Shown here: positions 1 through 6,018 of the stretch, piece after piece | Layout: each line of letters opens with the position of its first letter | Position numbering within the stretch: position 1 is the stretch's first letter | Assembly: GCF_015058545.1 (NCBI RefSeq) | Contig: NZ_SVCB01000061.1 | Coordinates: forward strand, 1 to 9,296 | DNA from: Veillonella sp. | GTDB lineage: Bacteria > Bacillota > Negativicutes > Veillonellales > Veillonellaceae | DNA: 9,296 nt | Direction: 5' to 3' | Notes under the pieces: generated by a model | The model's input: the letters and a program-made list of their open reading frames with translations, nothing else | Databases searched by the model: none | What the model was told of the DNA's origin: nothing | Made by a program: the position numbers and the translations under genes

Positions 1-33
1 AAAAGCCCCCGAGTAGGGGGCAGCCAGTGGTAA
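1..33 (+). CDS. tnpB: C-terminal end of TnpB-like RNA-guided nuclease / OrfB (partial)
   Basis: Only the last ten codons are present: frame 1 reads KSPRVGGSQW and stops at TAA (31-33). Many IS200/IS605 OrfB proteins end in a short, disordered Ser-Pro-Arg-Gly-rich tail whose codons double as a hairpin at the start of the omega RNA scaffold. Here the codons at 5-21 form exactly such a hairpin (GCCCCC/GGGGGC). TnpB is a RuvC-type nuclease guided by an RNA made from the element's right end. No catalytic residue is inside the window, so the call rests on the tail sequence and the downstream hairpins. Confidence 0.45.
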   Translation, partial: KSPRVGGSQW

Positions 34-132
34 TAGAGTGGTTGTCAGATTACTCAAAGCCCTCTTTAGAGGGCAACCACTAGAGAAAGACCCTTATAGG
101 GTCAGAGCAAACCACCCGTTCTACGGGTGGTT
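5..132 (+). ncRNA. Candidate omega RNA (TnpB guide scaffold), right-end hairpin cluster
   Basis: Four or five stems lie in series on the plus strand: 5-10/16-21 (GCCCCC/GGGGGC); an outer stem 37-44/74-81 (AGTGGTTG/CAACCACT) enclosing 59-64/69-74 (GCCCTC/GAGGGC); 89-93/99-103 (GACCC/GGGTC); and 110-119/123-132. The order, overlapping the tnpB stop and ending at the element's right end, matches the known origin of omega RNAs, whose guide is the host sequence just outside the element. If so, the guide would start near 133-142 and read into the hydrogenase upstream region. The stems are seen directly. The RNA identity is inferred. Confidence 0.45.
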
Positions 133-172
133 ATGATTTAAATCCTCTAAAAAAGGCGGTATTATCATACTT

Positions 173-201
173 TTCGCATAGTAAGAATGCACAATGATAA
201 T
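173..201 (+). promoter_or_regulatory. Possible promoter of the hydrogenase gene
   Basis: TTCGCA (173-178) and GATAAT (196-201) are separated by 17 bases, a fair sigma-A-type match that predicts transcription from about 208. The -10 lies within one arm of an inverted repeat, ATTATCAT (161-168) with ATGATAAT (194-201), so a bound regulator could block it. The -35 is weak, and a promoter nearer the ATG at 350 is not excluded. Confidence 0.35.
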
Positions 202-349
202 CTAATTCCTATTTGAAAACAGGAGATTTAATTTGCTATACTACAAAGAGACATCACTCACAACCATACATTTTTGGTCGATGTCGGTTCCAACAGAGGT
301 TGGAGTATTTGAATACATAACTAGTATTATTTGTGTGAGGTGCAAAACT

Positions 350-1792
350 ATGAGTTTCGAAAGTCGATTCCAACATATTGATCGTCGTGTTCCGATTTCA
401 GAGAATAACCCTGCAATCATTCATGATTTAACTAAATGTAAAAACTGTACATTATGCCGTCGTGCTTGTGCTGACGTTATGGGTGTACTTGACTACTACG
501 ATTTAGAATCTACCGGTGATGAACCGATTTGTGTTCATTGCGGTCAGTGCGCAGCCGCTTGCCCATTCGATTCTATGAACGAACGTTCCGAATTGGACGA
601 AGTAAAAGCAGCTATCGCCGATCCTGATAAAATCGTTGTTATCCAAACTGCACCGGCTGTACGTGTAGGTATCGGTGAAGAATTCGGTTATGAACCGGGT
701 TCCGTTTTAGAAGGCAAAATGATTGGTGCCTTGCGTCAACTTGGTGCCGACTATGTAGTAGATACCAACTTTGGTGCCGACTTAACTATTATGGAAGAAG
801 CCAGCGAATTAATTGAACGCGTTGTAAACGGTCATGGTGAATTGCCACAGTTTACCAGCTGCTGCCCTGCATGGGTTAAATTCTGCGAAACTTACTATCC
901 TGAATATTTACCAAATATTTCTACAACTCGCAGCTGTATCGCTATGGAAGCAGCTGTTATTAAAACATATTTCGCTAAGAAGATGAATATCGATCCTGAG
1001 AAAATCGTATCCGTGAGCGTGGCTCCTTGTACGGCTAAGAAATTCGAAATTCGTCGTCCTGAACAGAATAAATCCGCTGCATACTGGGAAAAAGAAGAAC
1101 TTCGTGATACCGATTATTGTATTACGACTCGTGAATTCGGCAAATGGATTCGTGAATCCGGTATCGACTTTACTCAGGTAGAAGAATCTCAGATGGATAA
1201 ATACATCGGCGCTGAAACCGGTGGCTCCGTAATCTTCTGTAATACCGGCGGTGTTATGGAAGCGGCTGTTCGCAGTGCTTACAAATTCATTACCGGTGAA
1301 GAACCGACTCCTGAACGTTACACGAACCTTCAGGAAGTTCGCGGCATGGAAGGCGTTCGCGAAGCGGAAGTTGAAATTGGCGACAAAAAATTAAAATTAG
1401 CTGTAGTTCACGGCGGTAAAAATATCCGTACATTCTTGGACGACATGAAAGCTAATGGCAAAAAATACGATTTCGTTGAAATGATGGCTTGCCCTGGCGG
1501 TTGTATCGGCGGCGGCGGTCAGCCACGCGTAAAAATGCCGGTAGCTAACAAAGTTCGTGAAGCTCGTATCAAGGGCATCTACGATATGGATTCCAACATG
1601 AAACTTCGTTCCAGCTATGAAAACCCTGAAATCAAAGCAATTTACACTGAATTCTTTGATAAACCATTGGGTGAACTTTCCGAACAGTTGTTACACACTC
1701 ACTTCACCGACCGCAGCAGCGATCTTGGTGTACGTAAGGATGTAACGCCTGAAACTTGCCCAACATCCCCTAAATTCAAGAAACCTGAATAA
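350..1792 (+). CDS. hydA: Monomeric [FeFe] hydrogenase (ferredoxin-type)
   Basis: A cytoplasmic iron hydrogenase of 480 residues that reversibly reduces protons to H2, normally with electrons from reduced ferredoxin. Residues 30-71 form a two-[4Fe-4S] ferredoxin module (C30, C33, C36, C40; C61, C64, C67, C71). The H-cluster domain follows with TSCCPAW at 169-175, APCTAKK at 225-231 and EMMACPGGC at 377-385; C172, C227, C381 and C385 are the expected cluster ligands and C171 the proton-relay cysteine. Residue 225 is Ala where catalytic enzymes usually have Met. A C-terminal small-subunit-like region with RSSYENP follows. There is no N-terminal [2Fe-2S] domain. I chose ATG 350 because GAGGTG (337-342) sits 7 bases before it and the protein then starts like family members. 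An in-frame TTG at 233, also with a ribosome binding site (AGGAG, 221-225), would add 39 residues. No maturation genes hydE, hydF or hydG are in the window. Confidence 0.95.
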   Translation: MSFESRFQHIDRRVPISENNPAIIHDLTKCKNCTLCRRACADVMGVLDYYDLESTGDEPICVHCGQCAAACPFDSMNERSELDEVKAAIADPDKIVVIQTAPAVRVGIGEEFGYEPGSVLEGKMIGALRQLGADYVVDTNFGADLTIMEEASELIERVVNGHGELPQFTSCCPAWVKFCETYYPEYLPNISTTRSCIAMEAAVIKTYFAKKMNIDPEKIVSVSVAPCTAKKFEIRRPEQNKSAAYWEKEELRDTDYCITTREFGKWIRESGIDFTQVEESQMDKYIGAETGGSVIFCNTGGVMEAAVRSAYKFITGEEPTPERYTNLQEVRGMEGVREAEVEIGDKKLKLAVVHGGKNIRTFLDDMKANGKKYDFVEMMACPGGCIGGGGQPRVKMPVANKVREARIKGIYDMDSNMKLRSSYENPEIKAIYTEFFDKPLGELSEQLLHTHFTDRSSDLGVRKDVTPETCPTSPKFKKPE

Positions 1793-1890
1793 GATTTCCG
1801 GATAAAACTTGAATAGACGTTCCGAGTAAAAACTTGGCTAAGTTTTTTAGTAAAAGTTTGAATAAAACTCTCGGTTAACAAAAAATATGA

Positions 1891-1936
1891 GAGCATCGAA
1901 TGCTTGTGCTTAGCACGGCATTTGGTGCTCTTTTTG
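1891..1936 (+). terminator. Intrinsic terminator after hydA
   Basis: GAGCATCGAATGC (1891-1903) pairs with GCATTTGGTGCTC (1918-1930) over 13 positions with two G-U pairs. A nested GTGC/GCAC stem lies in the loop, followed by TTTTT. It closes the hydrogenase transcript about 100 bases after the stop codon. Confidence 0.9.
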
Positions 1937-1996
1937 TATACCGCAGGGTTAGGCTCTTTATAGCTATAGCTTTACTTGTTTTTTGTATAACTACAG

Positions 1997-2025
1997 TTGA
2001 CATGTATCTCTGATTGAAGTATTAT
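1997..2025 (+). promoter_or_regulatory. Promoter of the metE-like/azlCD operon
   Basis: A perfect -35 TTGACA (1997-2002) is followed after 17 bases by TATTAT (2020-2025), with transcription expected near 2032. A small hairpin at the 5' end of the transcript, GGGTAA (2040-2045) with TTACCC (2050-2055), lies before the riboswitch aptamer. Confidence 0.85.
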
Positions 2026-2077
2026 AATATACATCGAAAGGGTAATGTTTTACCCCAGGTAGTTATAATTTTATAGA

Positions 2078-2182
2078 ATCATCCAGAGCAGCTGAGGGAA
2101 TTGGCCCGGTGAAGCTGCGGCAACCTGCTTATACGCATAGTATTAGCAAGGTGCTAAGTCCAACGGGAAACCGGCAGATGAT
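2078..2182 (+). promoter_or_regulatory. SAM-I (S-box) riboswitch aptamer
   Basis: This is a classic S-box leader. The P1 helix is ATCATC (2078-2083) with GATGAT (2177-2182). Between them are the conserved GAGGGA core followed by TGGCCCGGTGAAGC, the CGGCAACC segment, and AAGGTGCTAAGTCCA near 2148. These blocks form the four-way junction that binds S-adenosylmethionine. With the terminator just downstream, high SAM should stop transcription and low SAM should allow read-through into the metE-like gene. The antiterminator pairing is only partly evident: ATGA (2178-2181) can pair with TCAT (2197-2200) in the terminator's 5' arm. Confidence 0.95.
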
Positions 2183-2192
2183 AAGACAGTTG

Positions 2193-2218
2193 GTCGTCAT
2201 TTGTTGACGACTTTTTTT
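2193..2218 (+). terminator. SAM riboswitch expression-platform terminator
   Basis: GTCGTCA (2193-2199) pairs with TGACGAC (2205-2211) around loop TTTGT, followed by seven T residues (2212-2218). It lies 11 bases after the P1 helix and 33 bases before the start codon, the standard arrangement for S-box transcription attenuation. Confidence 0.93.
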
Positions 2219-2251
2219 ATTAGCTGCCACTTTTGAGAGGAGATTGAGAAT

Positions 2252-3397
2252 ATGAGTAATGCAAAACAGACAATTGGGAAAGGTCCGTTCCGCTATGATG
2301 TAGTAGGTAGTTTTTTACGACCTGAATCCGTTAAAAAGGCACGCCAAGAAGTAGAAGCGGGGACTCTTGGAAAAGCGGAACTTCGCAAGGTAGAAGATGA
2401 AGCCATTCGCGATTTAATCGATAAAGAAGTTAAAGTAGGCCTTAAAGCAGTCACTGACGGCGAGTTCCGCCGTGCCTATTGGCATTTAGATTTCTTGGAA
2501 CAATTGGTGGGCGTTGAACGTATTAAAGCGGACCATTGGTCCGTAGCTTTTAAAGGCCATCAGCCGAAAGCGGCTACGCTTAAAATCGTAGGGGATATCG
2601 ACTTCCCGGATAATCATCCGTTTTTGGAAGATTTTAAATTCGTAAAAGCTACAGCCGGTGACAGAGCGGTTGCTAAGTTTACGATTCCTTCGCCGTCCAT
2701 GCTTCATCTCATTTGTTGTGTTCGTGAAGAACATTATGAACCGATTGCGCAGTATCAAAATGAAGACGCTTTGTTTGAAGCCATTGCCAAAGCTTATCGC
2801 AAGGCGATTAAGGCGTTCTATGATGCAGGTTGCCGTTATCTTCAGTTGGATGACACTTCTTGGGGTGAATTCTGCGATGAAACAAAACGCAAAGAATACG
2901 CGGCTCGTGGTTTAGATTTAAATCACATTGCTAAAAAATACGTAGAAGTAATTAACTATGCTTTGGAAGGTAAACCGGACGATTTAGCTGTAACTATGCA
3001 TATTTGCCGTGGTAACTTCCGTTCCACTTGGTTCTCGTCGGGGGGCTATGAACCGGTGGCGGAAACACTGTTTGGTCATTGCAATATTGACGGTTTCTTC
3101 TTGGAATACGATTCCGACCGTGCCGGCGGTTTTGCACCGCTTCGTTTTATCAAAAATCAGAAGGTCGTATTGGGCCTCGTTACGTCCAAGTTCCCTGAAC
3201 TTGAAAAAGAAGAAGACTTATTGGCACGTATTGAAGAGGCAAGCTTATATGTACCAAAAGACCAATTGGCATTGAGCCCGCAATGTGGTTTTGCCTCCAC
3301 GGAAGAAGGCAATAATTTGACCGAAGAAGAACAATTCGCAAAATTGGCACTCATTAAACGGGTTGCTGAAAAGGCTTGGGGGCCCTATGAAGAATGA
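2252..3397 (+). CDS. MetE C-terminal-domain-like methionine synthase (YxjG/YxjH type)
   Basis: A 381-residue protein corresponding to the catalytic (C-terminal) half of cobalamin-independent methionine synthase, without the N-terminal half found in full-length MetE. The zinc and homocysteine-activating ligands are all visible: H250 and C252 (HIC), E285 (EYD) and C345 (SPQCGF). It starts with the family-typical DVVGSFLRP. The family transfers a methyl group to homocysteine or a related thiol. For short members such as Bacillus YxjG and YxjH the methyl donor is not settled, so I leave the symbol empty. A strong ribosome binding site (GAGAGGAG, 2235-2242) precedes the ATG. It is the first gene of a SAM-riboswitch operon, consistent with a role in methionine supply. 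Its stop codon lies inside the start of azlC. Confidence 0.9.
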   Translation: MSNAKQTIGKGPFRYDVVGSFLRPESVKKARQEVEAGTLGKAELRKVEDEAIRDLIDKEVKVGLKAVTDGEFRRAYWHLDFLEQLVGVERIKADHWSVAFKGHQPKAATLKIVGDIDFPDNHPFLEDFKFVKATAGDRAVAKFTIPSPSMLHLICCVREEHYEPIAQYQNEDALFEAIAKAYRKAIKAFYDAGCRYLQLDDTSWGEFCDETKRKEYAARGLDLNHIAKKYVEVINYALEGKPDDLAVTMHICRGNFRSTWFSSGGYEPVAETLFGHCNIDGFFLEYDSDRAGGFAPLRFIKNQKVVLGLVTSKFPELEKEEDLLARIEEASLYVPKDQLALSPQCGFASTEEGNNLTEEEQFAKLALIKRVAEKAWGPYEE

Positions 3398-4211
3398 TGA
3401 AAGTCGCAATGATGAAAGCCGCAATGTAAATAATATTTCGACTGATGTTGCCACTTCACTCGACGGTAGTAAGAAGAGCCATGACAAGAGTGCGGGGCGG
3501 GAGGCGTTTCGCTACGCGTTTCCCTTAACTGTGCCAATTTGTGCGGGCTTCTTATTTCTGGGCATCTCCTACGGCCTCTTTGCCGTAGGACAGGGTCTGC
3601 CTTGGTATTTGCCGATTATTATGAGCGCTACCATCTTTGCAGGCTCTATGGAGTTTGTTACGGTCGCTTTATTGGCCGCTCCCTTTGATCCGTTAGGCGC
3701 TTTTATTCTGGCCTTTATGGTTAACGGACGTCACATTTTTTACGGCTTGACTATGTTAACTCGCTATACTTCACAGGGGTGGAAAAAATATCCCCTAATT
3801 TTCGGCATGTGTGATGAGTCCTTTGCCCTCAACGCGACCGTAAACTTGCCGGATAATGTGGATAAAGGCTGGTTTTATCTTCATGTGACGTGGCTTAACT
3901 ATGTGTATTGGGTGATCGGCGTGGCTATGGGTTCCATCGGCAGTCAATTCATTACCTTAAACTTAAAAGGTATTGAGTTTGTTCTAGCTGCTTTGTTTGC
4001 GGTTATATTCCTGGATATGCTATTAAAAGGCAAAAATTTACTGCCCGGCTGTATCGGTCTCGGCGTGTCGCTTTTGATGCGCATTATCCTGGGGCCGGAT
4101 GTATTTATGCTGCCGGCCATGGCCCTCATGGTAGTTATATTCAGCTTACTGTATAAGTTTAAAGGTAAAAAAGAAACGGATTGTAGCGATGAAGGGGGGA
4201 CGGCTTCATGA
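3387..4211 (+). CDS. azlC: AzlC family branched-chain amino acid / methionine exporter, large subunit
   Basis: A multi-pass inner-membrane protein of 274 residues, the large subunit of two-component AzlCD/BrnFE-type amino acid transporters. From residue about 39 the family pattern is clear: FRYAFPLTVPICAGF, then GSMEFV, NGRHIFYGLTM and DESFALNATV, followed by several more hydrophobic segments. The first 37 residues are a hydrophilic extension containing an exact protein repeat, NDESR twice. ATG 3387 overlaps the end of the upstream gene by 11 bases, suggesting translational coupling; the nearby G-run (3378-3382) is a modest ribosome binding site. An upstream TTG at 3363 is less likely. Co-transcription with a SAM-regulated methyltransferase points to methionine rather than only branched-chain substrates, which is an inference. 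Confidence 0.9.
   Translation: MKNDESRNDESRNVNNISTDVATSLDGSKKSHDKSAGREAFRYAFPLTVPICAGFLFLGISYGLFAVGQGLPWYLPIIMSATIFAGSMEFVTVALLAAPFDPLGAFILAFMVNGRHIFYGLTMLTRYTSQGWKKYPLIFGMCDESFALNATVNLPDNVDKGWFYLHVTWLNYVYWVIGVAMGSIGSQFITLNLKGIEFVLAALFAVIFLDMLLKGKNLLPGCIGLGVSLLMRIILGPDVFMLPAMALMVVIFSLLYKFKGKKETDCSDEGGTAS
3393..3422 (+). repeat. 15-base tandem duplication at the metE-like/azlC junction
   Basis: Two adjacent copies of a 15-base unit, AATGATGAAAGTCGC (3393-3407) and the same with T to C at one place (3408-3422). They encode NDESR-NDESR in azlC, and the first copy contains the stop codon of the upstream gene. Confidence 0.85.
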
Positions 4212-4534
4212 CAGCTTGGGAAATGGCACTCACTATCGGCGCCGTCGTCCTCGGTACGATGGCTACGCGTTTTATTTCGTTTATTGTATTTGCCAAGTCG
4301 GAAAAACCGCCGGCCATCGTGACGTACTTAGGCGATATGTTGCCGGCCGCAGTTATGGGACTTTTGGTCGTGTATTCGTTAAAGGATGTATCGCTCTCGG
4401 TAGCGCCAAATGGCATTCCGGAGGCTATTGCTTTAGTGATATTGGCGGTCGCTCATTATTGGCGTCGCAATTTATTACTCAGCATTGCCGTAGGCACCAT
4501 TGTGTACATGTTCTTGGTGCAACAAATTTTTTAA
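4208..4534 (+). CDS. azlD: AzlD family transporter, small subunit
   Basis: A small hydrophobic protein of 108 residues with about four membrane segments, roughly residues 5-22, 44-60, 68-85 and 88-105. It has the family features TRFISF near residue 20, YLGDMLPAAVMGLLVVY at 40-56 and the LKD that follows. Its ATG overlaps the azlC stop in the four-base ATGA arrangement, so the two subunits are probably made together. AzlD proteins pair with AzlC to form the amino acid exporter; in Corynebacterium the equivalent BrnFE pair exports methionine as well as isoleucine. It is the last gene of the riboswitch-controlled operon. Confidence 0.9.
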   Translation: MTAWEMALTIGAVVLGTMATRFISFIVFAKSEKPPAIVTYLGDMLPAAVMGLLVVYSLKDVSLSVAPNGIPEAIALVILAVAHYWRRNLLLSIAVGTIVYMFLVQQIF

Positions 4535-4562
4535 AATAAGCATATTTATGTAAAACAGTTAT

Positions 4563-4606
4563 AGTCCGACTTATTCAGTAATTACGGGATAAGTTGGACT
4601 TTTTTT
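4563..4606 (+). terminator. Intrinsic terminator after azlD
   Basis: AGTCCGACTTAT (4563-4574) pairs with ATAAGTTGGACT (4589-4600), one G-U pair in 12, followed by six T residues. It ends the metE-like/azlCD operon. Confidence 0.92.
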
Positions 4607-4679
4607 GAAAAAATTCCGGTTTGGATTAATTGTGGTCATTAGTATGAGCATAAGGAATTAAAACGTAAGGAGGTGCTGT

Positions 4680-4877
4680 ATGGCAAAGGTAACAATTGCC
4701 GATGTGGGTGATAATCCGGAAAAAGAAAAACGATATATTCAATCTATGATAGCTCAGGGTGTGGACGGAATCGTTATTAATGCTATAGGCGCTAATGTGG
4801 AATATTTGAACGAAGTCAATCGAACGATGGTGCCCATTGATTTGGCAGATAGACCGGATGAACTGCTACGACCTTAG
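4680..4877 (+). pseudogene. Fragment of a LacI-type regulator or sugar-binding protein
   Basis: A 65-codon frame whose product resembles an internal piece of the periplasmic-binding-protein fold: a strand (VTIADVGD), then NPEKEKRYIQSMIAQGVDGIVINA, which matches the second helix and strand of LacI/RbsB-type effector domains, and VPIDLADRP, like the usual IPVVLVDRP. Full-length relatives have some 300 residues; this piece has neither an HTH nor a signal peptide, and no recognisable continuation follows. Oddly, a near-perfect ribosome binding site (AAGGAGGTG, 4667-4675) lies right before the ATG, and TTGGAT/TATGAG at 4621-4648 could be a weak promoter. I call it a remnant. A small expressed protein is possible but unsupported. 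Confidence 0.6.
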
Positions 4878-5041
4878 CGTATAGCAAAACGGATAAAAGA
4901 GTTTTAAAAACAGCCATTTTGAATGAATTGGCGGCTGCTCGTGATGCGAAACAGCTAAGAAATTCGTTGTTGCTGTTGCTGAAGCCAGAAAATAATTTAT
5001 TAGTAAGGAAATTGATGACCTATAATTGGAAGTCTATATAG
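4862..5041 (+). other. Degenerate stretch with an open frame lacking a start
   Basis: In a different frame from the preceding fragment, 59 codons stay open from just after a TGA (4859-4861) to TAG (5039-5041). They include a helical, Ala/Leu-rich segment (KTAILNELAAARDAKQLRNS). No ATG or ribosome binding site begins it, and I do not recognise it. It may be the tail of another decayed gene joined by deletion to the LacI-like fragment. Confidence 0.35.
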
Positions 5042-5044
5042 TAT

Positions 5045-5103
5045 AAAAAATCCTTGAAGTATTCTATTGAACATAATAGTTCAACGTACTTCGAGGATTT
5101 TTT
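5045..5103. terminator. Bidirectional terminator hairpin
   Basis: A 17-position stem, 5045-5061 with 5087-5103, is flanked by A-run and T-run on opposite sides so it can work in both directions. An inner stem TTGAAC (5067-5072) with GTTCAA (5079-5084) fills the loop. It overlaps the stop codon of the minus-strand XRE gene and also closes the decayed plus-strand stretch. Confidence 0.88.
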
Positions 5104-5971
5104 AGTTATTTAGGGTGATACCATAGTTGCCGGTGGCAATGTTGGACATTTCAGCAAATATAGTATCTAATGTATTGGCCGATTTAGTATTGGTATCATT
5201 GATTAATATCATAACATTGGAACCTAGTTTTTTAGTGGCACTACGGAAGAGTGTACCGGGCATAGCCGGTATTTTGGTTAAAATAACGCCTGAGTTCAAT
5301 AAGGTGTCATCAATATTATCGTAATAATTAGCGTATTCCTTCTTTAAAAGATTGAAATTTAATTTATTATGCGCGTACAAAATATCTACAAAGTTAATAG
5401 ACTTCTTGAATTTAGTTTTGTTAAAATTAACAGCTTCAATTTGTAATGCCTGATTTATACCTACTTGTAACATTGCATTAGCCATAATAACTTGATTTAG
5501 GGGCAAGGTATCAGTTGAATCCCTAAATTTACTTATTAGATTCTTTTTTGTAAGTAGTAATAGGGTAGAAAGTTGAAGAAAATTGCGTAATGTTTTAATT
5601 TGTAGATCTATATCTTTTGAATTTTGGGGTAAATCAAAGTATTTTACAAAATATTTGTAATTAATGAATCCAAATATTTGACGCTCTTTTTCAAGTTCTT
5701 CGGATGATTTTATTTCAGCTAAGGCAGCATCATAAGTTGCTTGTAAATTTAGCCAAAACTCAATGCTGTTGTCGAACAGCCGAGCTAATTTTACAGCAAT
5801 ATCTATCGATAAATTTTGTTCGCCTCTGATTAAAAGACTAAGGTTCTTAGGTGTCGTATCCAAGCGTTTGGCAAAATCTTCCTGGGTAAGACCACTATCC
5901 TCAACTAATTCTTGTATATAGTAGCCCGGATGGAAGGCCATTTTATTAGTGTACTCTATGTAATTACTCAT
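5102..5971 (-). CDS. HigA/XRE-type regulator with degenerate IrrE/ImmA-like C-terminus
   Basis: A 289-residue cytoplasmic protein. Residues 13-75 form an XRE helix-turn-helix of the HigA kind (FHPGYYIQELVEDSGLTQ, FAKRLDTTPKNLSLLIRGEQ, then SIEFWLNLQ). Residues 76-225 form a helical middle part. The last 60 residues (GVILTKIPAMPGTLFRSATK onward) resemble the C-terminal IrrE/ImmA metalloprotease part of longer HigA-like proteins, but where HExxH is expected the sequence is A273-E-M-S-N277 and the protein ends soon after, so protease activity seems lost. No higB-like toxin or other partner lies beside it. The ATG has AGGAGG at 5984-5989, 12 bases upstream. Promoter and palindrome upstream suggest self-repression. 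The gene is visibly more AT-rich than its neighbours, hinting at transfer. The HTH call is firm; the C-terminal assignment is moderate. Confidence 0.85.
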   Translation of the reverse strand: MSNYIEYTNKMAFHPGYYIQELVEDSGLTQEDFAKRLDTTPKNLSLLIRGEQNLSIDIAVKLARLFDNSIEFWLNLQATYDAALAEIKSSEELEKERQIFGFINYKYFVKYFDLPQNSKDIDLQIKTLRNFLQLSTLLLLTKKNLISKFRDSTDTLPLNQVIMANAMLQVGINQALQIEAVNFNKTKFKKSINFVDILYAHNKLNFNLLKKEYANYYDNIDDTLLNSGVILTKIPAMPGTLFRSATKKLGSNVMILINDTNTKSANTLDTIFAEMSNIATGNYGITLNN

Positions 5972-5996
5972 AATGTTTGCTGACCTCCTCTAAATT

Positions 5997-6017
5997 AAAT
6001 TACCTATCTAGTAATTT
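5997..6017. promoter_or_regulatory. Palindromic operator candidate for the XRE gene
   Basis: AAATTAC (5997-6003) and GTAATTT (6011-6017) are perfect 7-base arms around CTATCTA. The symmetry extends imperfectly outward through AT-rich flanks. It lies just downstream of the -10 hexamer, over the expected transcription start, a typical place for an XRE autorepressor to bind. Confidence 0.55.
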
Positions 6018-6018
6018 T

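Larger units (their letters stand above)
1..140 (+). mobile_element. Right end of an IS200/IS605-family element (partial)
   Basis: The left edge of the window starts inside what looks like the tail of an IS605-type element. A short open frame ends in the residues SPRVGGSQW at base 33, which resembles TnpB (OrfB) C-termini. It is followed by serial hairpins, the last of which is a 10-bp perfect stem (110-119 with 123-132, loop TCT). Subterminal hairpins at the right end are the recognition sites of single-strand TnpA transposases in this family. I place the element end shortly after 132, but the exact cleavage site cannot be read without an empty-site sequence. The rest of the element lies outside the window, so intactness is unknown. 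Confidence 0.5.

Noticed and set aside
2486..2758. Minus-strand frame of 90 codons inside the metE-like gene
   Set aside because: It is a shadow of a clear, motif-complete coding region on the other strand, with no ribosome binding site.
4189..4539. Plus-strand frame of 116 codons overlapping azlD
   Set aside because: It lies in another frame of azlD, whose product has the family membrane pattern and the ATGA overlap with azlC.
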